DNA from: Thalassobacterium maritimum
GTDB lineage: Bacteria; Verrucomicrobiota; Verrucomicrobiia; Opitutales; Coraliomargaritaceae
Direction of reading: 5' to 3'
Assembly: GCF_031127805.1 (NCBI RefSeq)
Contig: NZ_JARXHW010000006.1
Location: 62,001-126,000 of the forward strand
Length of the DNA stretch: 64,000 nt
A program made the position numbers and the translations under genes. This document shows, one piece after another, positions 10,401 through 21,258 of this stretch (its first letter is position 1; each line of letters begins with the position of its first letter). Below the pieces are notes generated by a model. The model was not told where the DNA came from. It made no database searches and worked only from the letters and a program-made list of their open reading frames with translations.

Positions 10401-10551
10401 ACCATGGGGAGGCCTCGCGAGGCTGAGAGAGCGCCTCTGCAGCGCTAGGGAAAGAGACCTGAGTGGCGCGCATCGGCACACGATTGATGCCAGTTAGTTC
10501 GGGCTGTTGAAAGGTCTTACCAAGAGTTGAATCAATTGAGGGTAAAGGCAT
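7441..10551 (-). CDS. Beta-galactosidase, glycoside hydrolase family 2
   Basis: A LacZ-type enzyme of about 1036 residues that should hydrolyse terminal beta-galactosides. The five-domain layout fits: sugar-binding jelly roll (from about residue 45), immunoglobulin-like domain, TIM barrel and a C-terminal beta-galactosidase small chain. The acid/base Glu is in MWSLGNES (about residue 466) and the nucleophile Glu in ILCEYSHAMGNS (about 541). There is no signal peptide, so it acts in the cytoplasm on imported oligosaccharides. The frame is open to an ATG at 10608, but the ATG at 10551 fits better: it removes a non-homologous 19-residue tail and leaves 77 bases for promoters facing the divergent AraC gene, which probably controls it. 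Confidence 0.93.
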   Translation of the reverse strand: MPLPSIDSTLGKTFQQPELTGINRVPMRATQVSFPSAAEALSQPREASPWWRSLDGDWRFLYRESPEQLPEAVETLTTEGEDWGDIPVPGMWSFHGYSFPHYTNVKMPFSEEPPFTPERNPTGVYARSFEVEPSWQGRRVVLHFGGVEGVLQVYLNGKFLGMNKDSRLPSEYDITEHVLWDQPNTLKAVVIQYSDASFVEDQDQWRLGGIHREVALYSTDRIYLEDIFARTDYNPATGDGDLDLTVRVEMGATPEAGWTIDWQLLDAEGASISGDMQTQPVETARGKLEYWPRVGAKVEASFATIQPWSAEQPHRYRLVVCLKSPSGEVVESTATWIGFRRVEIKDRELLINGKAVLIKGVNRHDHSDTEGKVVSEELMRKDLEVMKAFNVNAIRTAHYPNDPKFYDLCDEYGFYVVDEANVETHDFHNQICRDKRYLNAFVERGMRMVMRDKNHPSIIMWSLGNESGYGANHDAMAGWIRHYDSSRVLHYEGAISRGQSHSEWDQGHLATDVINPMYAHVHSLVEWVETVKDPRPVILCEYSHAMGNSNGSLKEYFEVFEKYEGLQGGFIWEWIDHGLKEITEDGEEYWAYGGDYGDTPNDANFVCDGLVWPDREPHPALFEFKKLAQPVAVTRQSADSTVFSIRSKQDFRSLDYLAAEWTLSGDGQPIASGSLQLEGIEPGASKDFDLVEVAAHQRDFQGEMLCLRFSFKLIIDEGLLAADHELAWEHFILQEAALISPTDVPAIAVPAEHDSLLTLTAGKLRAEISRVDGHLHSLQGSGENVLAEPLQFTWWRAGTDNDGIKLWDGQERKPLMRWKAAGLHETTQSLISQEVLADGSVQSVFKLSTPVHPNAGEWTQCIRLTEGGLWVQNELNCLAELPDLARVGNQFALSAGFEQVSYCGLGPYENYRDRAAGVWADVFETSVDELHVPYVMPQECGNRSDTRWCAFHNSESGASLRVQALGQPFEFKASHYTDADWFAAKHTYELNARPETYVSIDHLQRGLGSGSCGPDALEKYRIQPGAYQWAFLISLS

Positions 10552-10594
10552 GTTTCTAAAATAGCAATTATTGCGTCCGGCGGGAATAGCTTGC

Positions 10595-10613
10595 ATGACT
10601 AAAGGCATGTCAT
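10595..10613. promoter_or_regulatory. Inverted repeat between GH2 and araC-type genes
   Basis: ATGAC (10595-10599) and GTCAT (10609-10613) are inverted around a 9-base spacer in the short region between the divergent genes. It is a possible binding site for the AraC-type protein. The arms are only five bases, so chance is a fair alternative. Confidence 0.25.
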
Positions 10614-10628
10614 TTTTGATTAGCTACA

Positions 10629-11474
10629 ATGCAGCAATTCGAAAAATGGATGATACACGACACGATGTATCGTGGCAGCTCAGAGCAATCCTTCTCTCAG
10701 GGCTTGAGTTGTGGCTTTCTGGATAAGAGCGGCAAAACTGAGGATGTCAGCAATGAGCATTACGACCGGCTAGCCATGGTGTATGTGCTTCGAGGCAGTG
10801 GCGGCTACCAGGATAGCCAAGGCTATCAATGTGAGCTCCACGCAGGGGATGTGTTTTTCCGATTCCCGGATCGCTCACATAGCAGCCACATCGAAGCTGA
10901 TAGCCAATGGCACGAGTGCTTTGTCTCTTTGCGATCTGAGTGGTACCACATCTTCCAAGAACTGGAGCTGATACGTCCCGACCAAGTACGGCTCCCGATG
11001 GGCATCGCAGAGGAGATCCCGACTCGCATCCATGGGCTCATGGACCTGATGCGCGCGGCGGACACTCCGACCGAAACCAGCTCGCTGGAATTCGAAATTG
11101 CCGCGCTGATACGTCGTGTGCTGGCCAGCGCCCAGGCCAATCGCTATGCCGACACGCCCCACGCCGACTTACTTAAACGCGCGCGTGAAATCATTCGCAC
11201 GCAAGCCGCCTTAAAGTGCAGTATCGAAACACTGCTGGCCGAACTCGGGCTTAGTTACTCGCGCTTGCGCAGTCTTTTTCGTGCCGCCTACAACATCAGT
11301 CCAGGTGAATTCCGCATACAGGTACGAATCGAGAATGCTTGCTCACTACTCGAAACCACCGATCTTCCGATCAAAAAAATCGCAGACCAACTGGGCTATG
11401 CGGATGCCTTCAGCTTCTCCAAGCAATTCAAACAGAGGGTCGCACTCTCTCCGCAGCAGTTTCGCTCACGCTAA
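10629..11474 (+). CDS. AraC family transcriptional regulator
   Basis: A 281-residue one-component regulator. The N-terminal half has a cupin-like sensing fold (for example LHAGDVFFRFPDRSH, about residues 76-90), expected to bind a sugar. The C-terminal hundred residues are a double helix-turn-helix; the second helix pair is marked by IKKIADQLGYADAFSFSKQFKQRVALSPQQFR, the usual AraC signature region, split here by position (about 248-280). It is divergently placed from the GH2 beta-galactosidase gene 77 bases away, so it most likely activates that gene when a galactoside-derived inducer is present. Confidence 0.9.
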   Translation: MQQFEKWMIHDTMYRGSSEQSFSQGLSCGFLDKSGKTEDVSNEHYDRLAMVYVLRGSGGYQDSQGYQCELHAGDVFFRFPDRSHSSHIEADSQWHECFVSLRSEWYHIFQELELIRPDQVRLPMGIAEEIPTRIHGLMDLMRAADTPTETSSLEFEIAALIRRVLASAQANRYADTPHADLLKRAREIIRTQAALKCSIETLLAELGLSYSRLRSLFRAAYNISPGEFRIQVRIENACSLLETTDLPIKKIADQLGYADAFSFSKQFKQRVALSPQQFRSR

Positions 11475-11529
11475 GGTGCACTCCAACGCTAGCTGTAAGT
11501 CGCAAGCCGCAAATCGCAAGCCGCCTCGT

Positions 11530-12174
11530 TTACTTCTTCATCCAACCGAGCTGAATCGGTTTGCCGGCCTTTTTCTTAGGCTTCTTAGGCAACTGCCCTT
11601 CGATCCAATTCATAATCGCACCCCGCCCGCGCTTGGTCTTGGCGCTGCATTTAAAAATTTGGTTAGGCTTGAGCCCATAATCTTCCAGCGCCCGCGTGAG
11701 TTGCACCTCGTGACTGATCACCTTGGTATCCGCACTGCGATCAGTCTTGGTAAAGATAATCGAATATGGAATCTCGCATTGCTGCATCCAGTCAATGAAG
11801 GCTAAATCGGTGTCCAATGGCTCCAACTGGGAGTCCAACAATGCGAAAACTTGCTTCAAATTCTCACGGCCAGTCAGGTACCCACTGACTTGTTCGTTGA
11901 ACTTTTCTTGCTGTGTTTTGGAAACCTTCGCGAAGCCATAACCGGGCAAATCGACCAGTGTCCACTGATCGTTCATGCGAAAGAAATTAATCAACTTCGT
12001 TTTACCGGGCGTGCCCGAAGTCTTGGCCAGGCCCTTCACCTCTGCCAGCATGTTGACCAGCGAGGACTTGCCCACATTGGAGCGTCCCACAAAGGCAAAC
12101 TCAGGCAGATTGGTGACGGGGCAGGCTTCGAGGTCGACTGCACATCCGATAAAACGAGCTGATGTAATTTTCAT
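11530..12174 (-). CDS. engB: Ribosome biogenesis GTP-binding protein EngB/YsxC
   Basis: A 214-residue TRAFAC GTPase that assists late assembly of the large ribosomal subunit. G motifs are all present: the P-loop GRSNVGKSSL (about residues 30-39), the T of SGTPGKTK as G2, DLPGYGFAKV as G3, TKTDR as G4 and SAKT as G5. The Lys-rich tail (LPKKPKKKAGK) is typical of variable C-termini in this family. It starts eight bases after the stop of gpmI, so it is translated from the same message. Length and motifs match the family, and I see nothing unusual. Confidence 0.96.
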   Translation of the reverse strand: MKITSARFIGCAVDLEACPVTNLPEFAFVGRSNVGKSSLVNMLAEVKGLAKTSGTPGKTKLINFFRMNDQWTLVDLPGYGFAKVSKTQQEKFNEQVSGYLTGRENLKQVFALLDSQLEPLDTDLAFIDWMQQCEIPYSIIFTKTDRSADTKVISHEVQLTRALEDYGLKPNQIFKCSAKTKRGRGAIMNWIEGQLPKKPKKKAGKPIQLGWMKK

Positions 12175-12182
12175 AGAGTGCT

Positions 12183-13760
<1,578 letters not shown>

Positions 13761-13773
13761 AGTAAATGAGTTG

Positions 13774-13817
13774 TTCGGTTTTCTGTGCTCGGTTTGCTCG
13801 GTTCTTGGCTCTCGGTT
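13774..13817 (+). repeat. Cluster of four CTCGGTT-type heptamers upstream of gpmI
   Basis: TTCGGTT at 13774 and CTCGGTT at 13788, 13797 and 13811 lie within 44 bases, spaced 14, 9 and 14 bases, in the leader of gpmI (minus strand). They could bind a regulator or be a slippage product. No gene overlaps them. Confidence 0.4.
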
Positions 13818-13851
13818 CTACGGATCACTAGAGAGCCGAAAACCAGTAAAG

Positions 13852-14862
13852 CTAAAATAGGTAGCCAAATTGTGAGAGTGCGGAAAGCGAAAGAATCCCG
13901 AAGTAAATAAAAAGCAAGGCCACACCTTCACGGCGCGACACGATATGACCACTCTTAAAGAACCATAGTAGTAGCCCTGAAAGCAAAACCAAAGCAGGAA
14001 ACTCAACTAGCAAGAGCTCATAATGCACATTCATACCAGTGATTGCCGAAACACCACCACCGATCAGCAGTATATTAAACAGATTCGAGCCCACGATATT
14101 GCCCGCACACATATCGCCATGCCCCGCACGCACGGCAGCCACAGATGCAGCCAACTCCGGCAGACTCGTGCCAACGGCCACAATGGTGAGGCCGACAAAC
14201 ATCTCACTCGCCCCCATTCGCATGGCAAGCTCCACCGAGGCACCCACCAATACATCTGCGCCCAAGGCCAATAAAGCGGCACCTGCTAAAATAAATAGTA
14301 AGGCCGATTGAGTCGTTCGACGTGAATACTCCTCGGCCCCTTCGGTAAATTCCTGAATAGCGCCAGCCGAATCTTTGGACTTCGCACTGCGGACGACATA
14401 GATCAAATAAGCTGCCGTTAATGCCAGCAATATGCAGCCTTCCATGCGGTGAAAACCACCGCCCATTGCAAAAAGTCCGAAAATAACTGTAACAGCTATC
14501 AATATCGGCACTTCGCGGCGTATCATCCGCAGCTCAATTTTCAGTGGCGCGATGATCGCAGCGATCCCGAGAATCAGGCCGATATTCGCCACATTGCTGC
14601 CTAGAATGTTACCGAGCGCGATTTGTGGATTGTCTCGGGCTGCCATAAGCGAGGTCGCCATTTCTGGCATCGACGTAGCGATCGAGACCACGGTCAAGCC
14701 GACCACAATGGGATCGATTTTTAGATTCGTCGAAACGGCCGCCGCCCCCGTCGTCAAAATGTCGCCACCAAAAGTAAGCGCCACAAACCCGATAACTAGT
14801 AAAAGAAACAACCAGACGAGGTGTAAATCTGGGAAAGGCAGATTGATGAGTGCGAGAGACAT
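13852..14862 (-). CDS. Calcium/sodium antiporter, CaCA family (YrbG-like)
   Basis: An inner-membrane cation exchanger of about 336 residues with ten predicted membrane segments. The two inverted alpha repeats that bind the cations are clear: GLTVVSIATSMPEMATSL with GNILGSNVANI in the first half, and GLTIVAVGTSLPELAASV with GNIVGSNLFNI in the second. The acidic Glu of each (S-x-PE) is kept. It is expected to export Ca2+ in exchange for Na+ or H+. I start at the ATG at 14862; the ATG at 14919 would add a non-conserved 19-residue tail. The gpmI gene begins 91 bases downstream, so read-through is possible. Confidence 0.9.
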   Translation of the reverse strand: MSLALINLPFPDLHLVWLFLLLVIGFVALTFGGDILTTGAAAVSTNLKIDPIVVGLTVVSIATSMPEMATSLMAARDNPQIALGNILGSNVANIGLILGIAAIIAPLKIELRMIRREVPILIAVTVIFGLFAMGGGFHRMEGCILLALTAAYLIYVVRSAKSKDSAGAIQEFTEGAEEYSRRTTQSALLFILAGAALLALGADVLVGASVELAMRMGASEMFVGLTIVAVGTSLPELAASVAAVRAGHGDMCAGNIVGSNLFNILLIGGGVSAITGMNVHYELLLVEFPALVLLSGLLLWFFKSGHIVSRREGVALLFIYFGILSLSALSQFGYLF

Positions 14863-15013
14863 AAGTAACGATAGATTGGCAGCAATAATATGGGCCGAAG
14901 AGCAAGGCAAGAAAGGCATTTAAAGAATGTGCGGCGAGAAAATTCTGAGTGCTTGACTTGAGGAAGCAAAAAACCACACTGCCGCGCTTTTCAACGGCCT
15001 TCGGTCAAATATT

Positions 15014-17836
<2,823 letters not shown>

Positions 17837-17886
17837 CCAATTAACCGTTAACATCACTTCAATCTCTTCTAAATATTTAAGCTATC

Positions 17887-18654
17887 ATGCCTACCAATAA
17901 AAAGACTCCAGCAAATACTTTAAAAAAAGCGGTTGTTTCACGCGAGGGCGCGGCTGCCAACAAGAAATCGACACCCATCGTCTTTTCACTCGACGATGTC
18001 GAAGAATTGATGGCTGCCAAGAAGTCGCAAATTCCCGCACAAGAAGAAGCACCTAAAAAAGTCGCTGCAAAAGTACAACCTAGCAAGAAAGTCATCGTCG
18101 ACGACAAGCCCGTTGAAAAACGTGTGCTCGGCGCCGCCTCGCTGGCCGACATTCTAGGCTTCAGCCCGACGGAAAAGAAAAAGAGCACCGAACTCGACGA
18201 AGACCAGATCCCGCAAAAGTGGAAAAAATACTACGACTTGCTGCTCGATCTACGTGCGCATGTTAGTGACGAAATTAATCTACATACTTCGGATACACTC
18301 AAGCACACATCAAACGATAACTCTGGCGACAATCACGCAGCTGAGTCGGGCACCGATGCGTTCGATCACGATTTCGCACTAAGTCTGGTTTCCAATGAAC
18401 AGGATGCCCTGCACGAAATCGAAGCCGCCATTTTACGTATCAAAGACGGTAGCTACGGCATATGTGAAATCACCGAAAAACCAATTCCAGCAGCACGTTT
18501 GACAGCAGTGCCCTTCGCACGCTACTCAGTAGAAGGCCAAGCCGAACACGAAAAGAGCCAAATGCGCAAGAGCAACCGCATCGCCGCGGGCGGCATCTTC
18601 GGTGATGTGACCGATGCACCTAAGCTCGAGTCCAGCGACGACGACGAGGAATAA
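17887..18654 (+). CDS. TraR/DksA-like protein with a degenerate zinc finger
   Basis: A 255-residue protein in two parts. Residues 1-110 are a Lys/Ala-rich, low-complexity arm of unknown role. Residues 110-245 match the TraR/DksA fold: a coiled-coil-forming stretch, then IKDGSYGICEITEKPIPAARL and AVPFAR (about 185-212). DksA binds the RNA polymerase secondary channel and tunes initiation with ppGpp. In the usual four-Cys zinc knuckle only C193 remains; the other three positions are T196, S214 and G217. Zinc-free DksA variants are known in other bacteria. The gene follows ileS and ends at a strong terminator, so both are likely one unit. Confidence 0.82.
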   Translation: MPTNKKTPANTLKKAVVSREGAAANKKSTPIVFSLDDVEELMAAKKSQIPAQEEAPKKVAAKVQPSKKVIVDDKPVEKRVLGAASLADILGFSPTEKKKSTELDEDQIPQKWKKYYDLLLDLRAHVSDEINLHTSDTLKHTSNDNSGDNHAAESGTDAFDHDFALSLVSNEQDALHEIEAAILRIKDGSYGICEITEKPIPAARLTAVPFARYSVEGQAEHEKSQMRKSNRIAAGGIFGDVTDAPKLESSDDDEE

Positions 18655-18687
18655 TCCTCAGCCTCGAAACTGAGTTCAGATTTATTC

Positions 18688-18721
18688 AGCGCATTCGAGT
18701 ATCACTCGAATGCGCTTTTTT
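18688..18721 (+). terminator. Intrinsic terminator after the ileS/DksA-like unit
   Basis: A perfect 13-bp stem (AGCGCATTCGAGT at 18688-18700 with ACTCGAATGCGCT at 18704-18716) and a 3-base loop are followed by six T (18716-18721). It begins 34 bases after the DksA-like stop and lies just before the convergent kinase gene. Confidence 0.93.
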
Positions 18722-18738
18722 AGGCCTGAATCTCTCGC

Positions 18739-20334
18739 TCATACTGCCTCACTCGCTGGCAATATGAGTGAGAACGAGACCTGACCCTGGCAATAGTCAT
18801 TCAAAATCAGATCTCCCTCATGCGCACGCGCAATTTCACGCGCGAGACTCAAGCCCAAGCCCGAGCCCGCGGTCGTACGCGATTTCTCCACACGGTGGAA
18901 GCGCTTAAATAGCAAAGGGCAATCTTCTTCAGGGATCGGTGGCGCTGTATTCGTCAAGGTGAAACACAATTGAGTGCCTTGGCGTTCTAGACGAAAGCAG
19001 ACCGCGCCCCCAGACACTGTGTATTTCGCCGCATTCGAAATCATATTACGAACCGCCTGGTTCAATAAGGCCAGATCGCCACACACGAAACTGGGCTCTA
19101 TCAAAAAAATATCTACTTGAAGTGCGGGCGCCATCACTTCCAAGTCCTCTGCCGCCGAACGAATCAGCTCACTTAACTCGAGTCGCTGGCTATTCAACTT
19201 TAACCGCCCCTCATCCGCATGCGCGAGTAAGAGTAATTTTTGCACGACAGATTTCAAATGGCTTAGCTCTTCCATCAGCATGCCATAGCGCTGCTGCTCC
19301 TGCGAGCCTGCCTCCGCCGATTGAATCGCATTATCCAATTCGCCCTGAAGTATCGTGAGCGGCGTCTGTAACTCGTGTGCGGCATCGGCACTAAAGCGCA
19401 CCGCCTGTTGGTAGCCCTTCTCTAAACGGTCCAGCATTTGATTAAATACAGAAACTAAGCGTTGTAGCTCAATATCTCGCCCCACCATAGGAATACGGCG
19501 ATCCAGGCCCTTGGCCGTAATGCCTTCAGCTGTATCCGCTATAATCGAGACTGGACGCATGGCTCGATCCGCAAGAAACCAGCCAACAAAGGATAATAGG
19601 ATCAAGCCGATCGGCACCGCTAAGAAGAAAACGGTTCGCAAACTATTCAAGTCGCGATAAAACACCTGCATATTCATTGCTAAGACTACCGTCTGGTGAT
19701 CTGAAATAAAGAGCCCCACTCTCCAATTGCCCGACTGCGACTTGGAGTAGAGTGTTTTAAAGCCAGCTTCAACAATCACCGGAGGCTCACGTCGCCGCGG
19801 CGGCAGCCTCGCCTCAGCCAGTGGTGCCAGTTCCTCCGAATTAAGCCATCCGTCCTGATCCGAGTCTAGCAGCTCAAACTCAACCACGGGCCCATCGAAT
19901 TCTTGTAGCGATATTACACCATCTTGATCCCGATCTAGTCGGCGTATAATTCCACTCCCGATGGGACGGACCATCTTCTCCTCGGACAACACTAGTGGCT
20001 GCTCCAGCACCCCTTCAGCCAATTTAATTAATTCAGCTGGCGCATTGTCCGACTGAAATGACACCTGCTGCGCCCCATTTACCACCAATAACGCCATCCG
20101 CCCGTCCGCATCATCTCCGTAGATAAATTGTAACGACTTCTCAAAATTCTGCCAAAAATTGTGCGGACGCGAACCTCGCAGAGACGATTCCGCGAGAGTC
20201 CGAATCTCCTGATCCATACCATCAATTCCGGTATGATATGCCGACGCAAAGAAGAGTCCACCAAACGACACCAACAAAGTTCCCGTAACCAGCAACGAGG
20301 TCAGCGCGATCTTAAATTTAAACGAGTGCCTCAT
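18739..20334 (-). CDS. Sensor histidine kinase with two EF-hand loops in its periplasmic domain
   Basis: A 531-residue membrane kinase. One membrane helix lies at residues 8-30, a periplasmic sensor region follows to about 245, then a second helix, a HAMP linker, the phosphoacceptor helix with AAHELQTPLTIL, and an ATPase domain with GSGLGLSLAREIA. The sensor holds two complete 12-residue EF-hand loops, DRDQDGVISLQE (134-145) and DSDQDGWLNSEE (157-168), both with Asp at 1, 3 and 5, Gly at 6 and Glu at 12. It should therefore bind Ca2+. Its ATG overlaps the stop of the response regulator gene (ATGA), which makes them a pair. This sensor layout is unlike the usual OmpR-partner kinases. Confidence 0.92.
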   Translation of the reverse strand: MRHSFKFKIALTSLLVTGTLLVSFGGLFFASAYHTGIDGMDQEIRTLAESSLRGSRPHNFWQNFEKSLQFIYGDDADGRMALLVVNGAQQVSFQSDNAPAELIKLAEGVLEQPLVLSEEKMVRPIGSGIIRRLDRDQDGVISLQEFDGPVVEFELLDSDQDGWLNSEELAPLAEARLPPRRREPPVIVEAGFKTLYSKSQSGNWRVGLFISDHQTVVLAMNMQVFYRDLNSLRTVFFLAVPIGLILLSFVGWFLADRAMRPVSIIADTAEGITAKGLDRRIPMVGRDIELQRLVSVFNQMLDRLEKGYQQAVRFSADAAHELQTPLTILQGELDNAIQSAEAGSQEQQRYGMLMEELSHLKSVVQKLLLLAHADEGRLKLNSQRLELSELIRSAAEDLEVMAPALQVDIFLIEPSFVCGDLALLNQAVRNMISNAAKYTVSGGAVCFRLERQGTQLCFTLTNTAPPIPEEDCPLLFKRFHRVEKSRTTAGSGLGLSLAREIARAHEGDLILNDYCQGQVSFSLILPASEAV

Positions 20335-21005
20335 GCTTCATCCCGCAAACGATAACCCACCCCACGAATGGTCTCTATCATCGAGGCCTCGCCCGCGACA
20401 TCAATTTTACCACGTACGCGTCGCACATACACGTCTACCACGTTGGTCTGCGGATCGAAATCGTAGCCCCAGACATTCTCGAGCAGTTGCGTGCGCGAAT
20501 ACACCCGCCCTGGCGAACGCATCAAAAGCTCAAGCATGTTAAACTCACGACTGGTCAAATCGATACTTTCCTCTCCGCGATGCACCTCCCGGGTGATTAA
20601 GTTCAGGCTTAGCGCCCCTTGCTGGATCACATTTAGCGGCTCTCCGCTGGCACGACGACTGACCGCGAGTATACGCGCAATCAGTTCTTCCATGAAGAAG
20701 GGCTTCGCCAGATAATCATCTGCTCCGAGGTTTAAGCCCTCCACACGTTCATCCAAACCGCTTCGCGCCGTAAGTAAAATGACTGGCACTGTATTTTTCT
20801 GCTCTCGCAAGCTGCGCAAGATACTCAAACCATCACGGCCAGGCAGCATAATATCCAACAGAATCACGTCATAAGATTCGGATACCGCCAAATCGTAACC
20901 GGCATCGCCATCATTACAAACGTCGATCACATAGCCTTGCTCCTTCAGTCCTCTCTGGACAAAAGAAGCAATCTTGGGGTCATCTTCCACTATCAGGATT
21001 TTCAT
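20331..21005 (-). CDS. OmpR/PhoB family response regulator
   Basis: A 224-residue two-component regulator. The receiver domain has the acidic pair at EDD (residues 7-9), the phosphorylated Asp51 in VILLDIMLPG and the Lys in YLAKPF. The C-terminal winged helix runs from about 128 and has the typical ending VYVRRVRGKID and TIRGVGYRL. I start at MKILIVEDD (21005), not at the GTG of 21023. It overlaps the kinase gene by four bases, so the two are translated together. Which genes it controls cannot be told; the partner suggests that calcium is its signal. Confidence 0.95.
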   Translation of the reverse strand: MKILIVEDDPKIASFVQRGLKEQGYVIDVCNDGDAGYDLAVSESYDVILLDIMLPGRDGLSILRSLREQKNTVPVILLTARSGLDERVEGLNLGADDYLAKPFFMEELIARILAVSRRASGEPLNVIQQGALSLNLITREVHRGEESIDLTSREFNMLELLMRSPGRVYSRTQLLENVWGYDFDPQTNVVDVYVRRVRGKIDVAGEASMIETIRGVGYRLRDEA

Positions 21006-21194
21006 ACGCGAAGAAGCTAGCACAGTCGTATATATTTCAGCGATAGCTTTCTGATTACAAAACTGTAATTTTTATACGCTGGCCATAGTCAAAAAGCTCT
21101 GCTTAATTTCGAGACTCGGAGCGTTATGCATGTTTGGATGCGAGCCGCCGACAACAACTTTTTTAATGTCTGGCACAGACAATAACTACTACAC

Positions 21195-21216
21195 CACACA
21201 CACACACACACACACA
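21195..21216. repeat. CA dinucleotide microsatellite, 11 units
   Basis: Eleven uninterrupted CA units lie in the 246-base space between menD and the response regulator gene. Such runs are prone to slippage. It is upstream of the response regulator start by about 190 bases, so length change might alter its promoter region. Confidence 0.9.
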
Positions 21217-21219
21217 CCG

Positions 21220-21258
21220 CCAATGGCTCCGCCCCCGATGACTGGGCGGGGCTATTGG
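21220..21258 (-). terminator. Hairpin overlapping the menD stop
   Basis: CCAATGGCTCCGCCC (21220-21234) pairs with GGGCGGGGCTATTGG (21244-21258) with one interruption, around a 9-base loop. The stop codon of menD is inside the stem. The minus-strand tail is GT-rich and lacks a T-run, so terminator activity is likely but unproven. Confidence 0.5.

Noticed and set aside
20161..20355. Frameshift between response regulator and kinase
   Set aside because: The overlap is a clean ATGA with both reading frames intact, the usual translational coupling.
21195..21216. CA run considered as part of a CRISPR or other array
   Set aside because: The unit is a dinucleotide and there are no spacers or cas genes.
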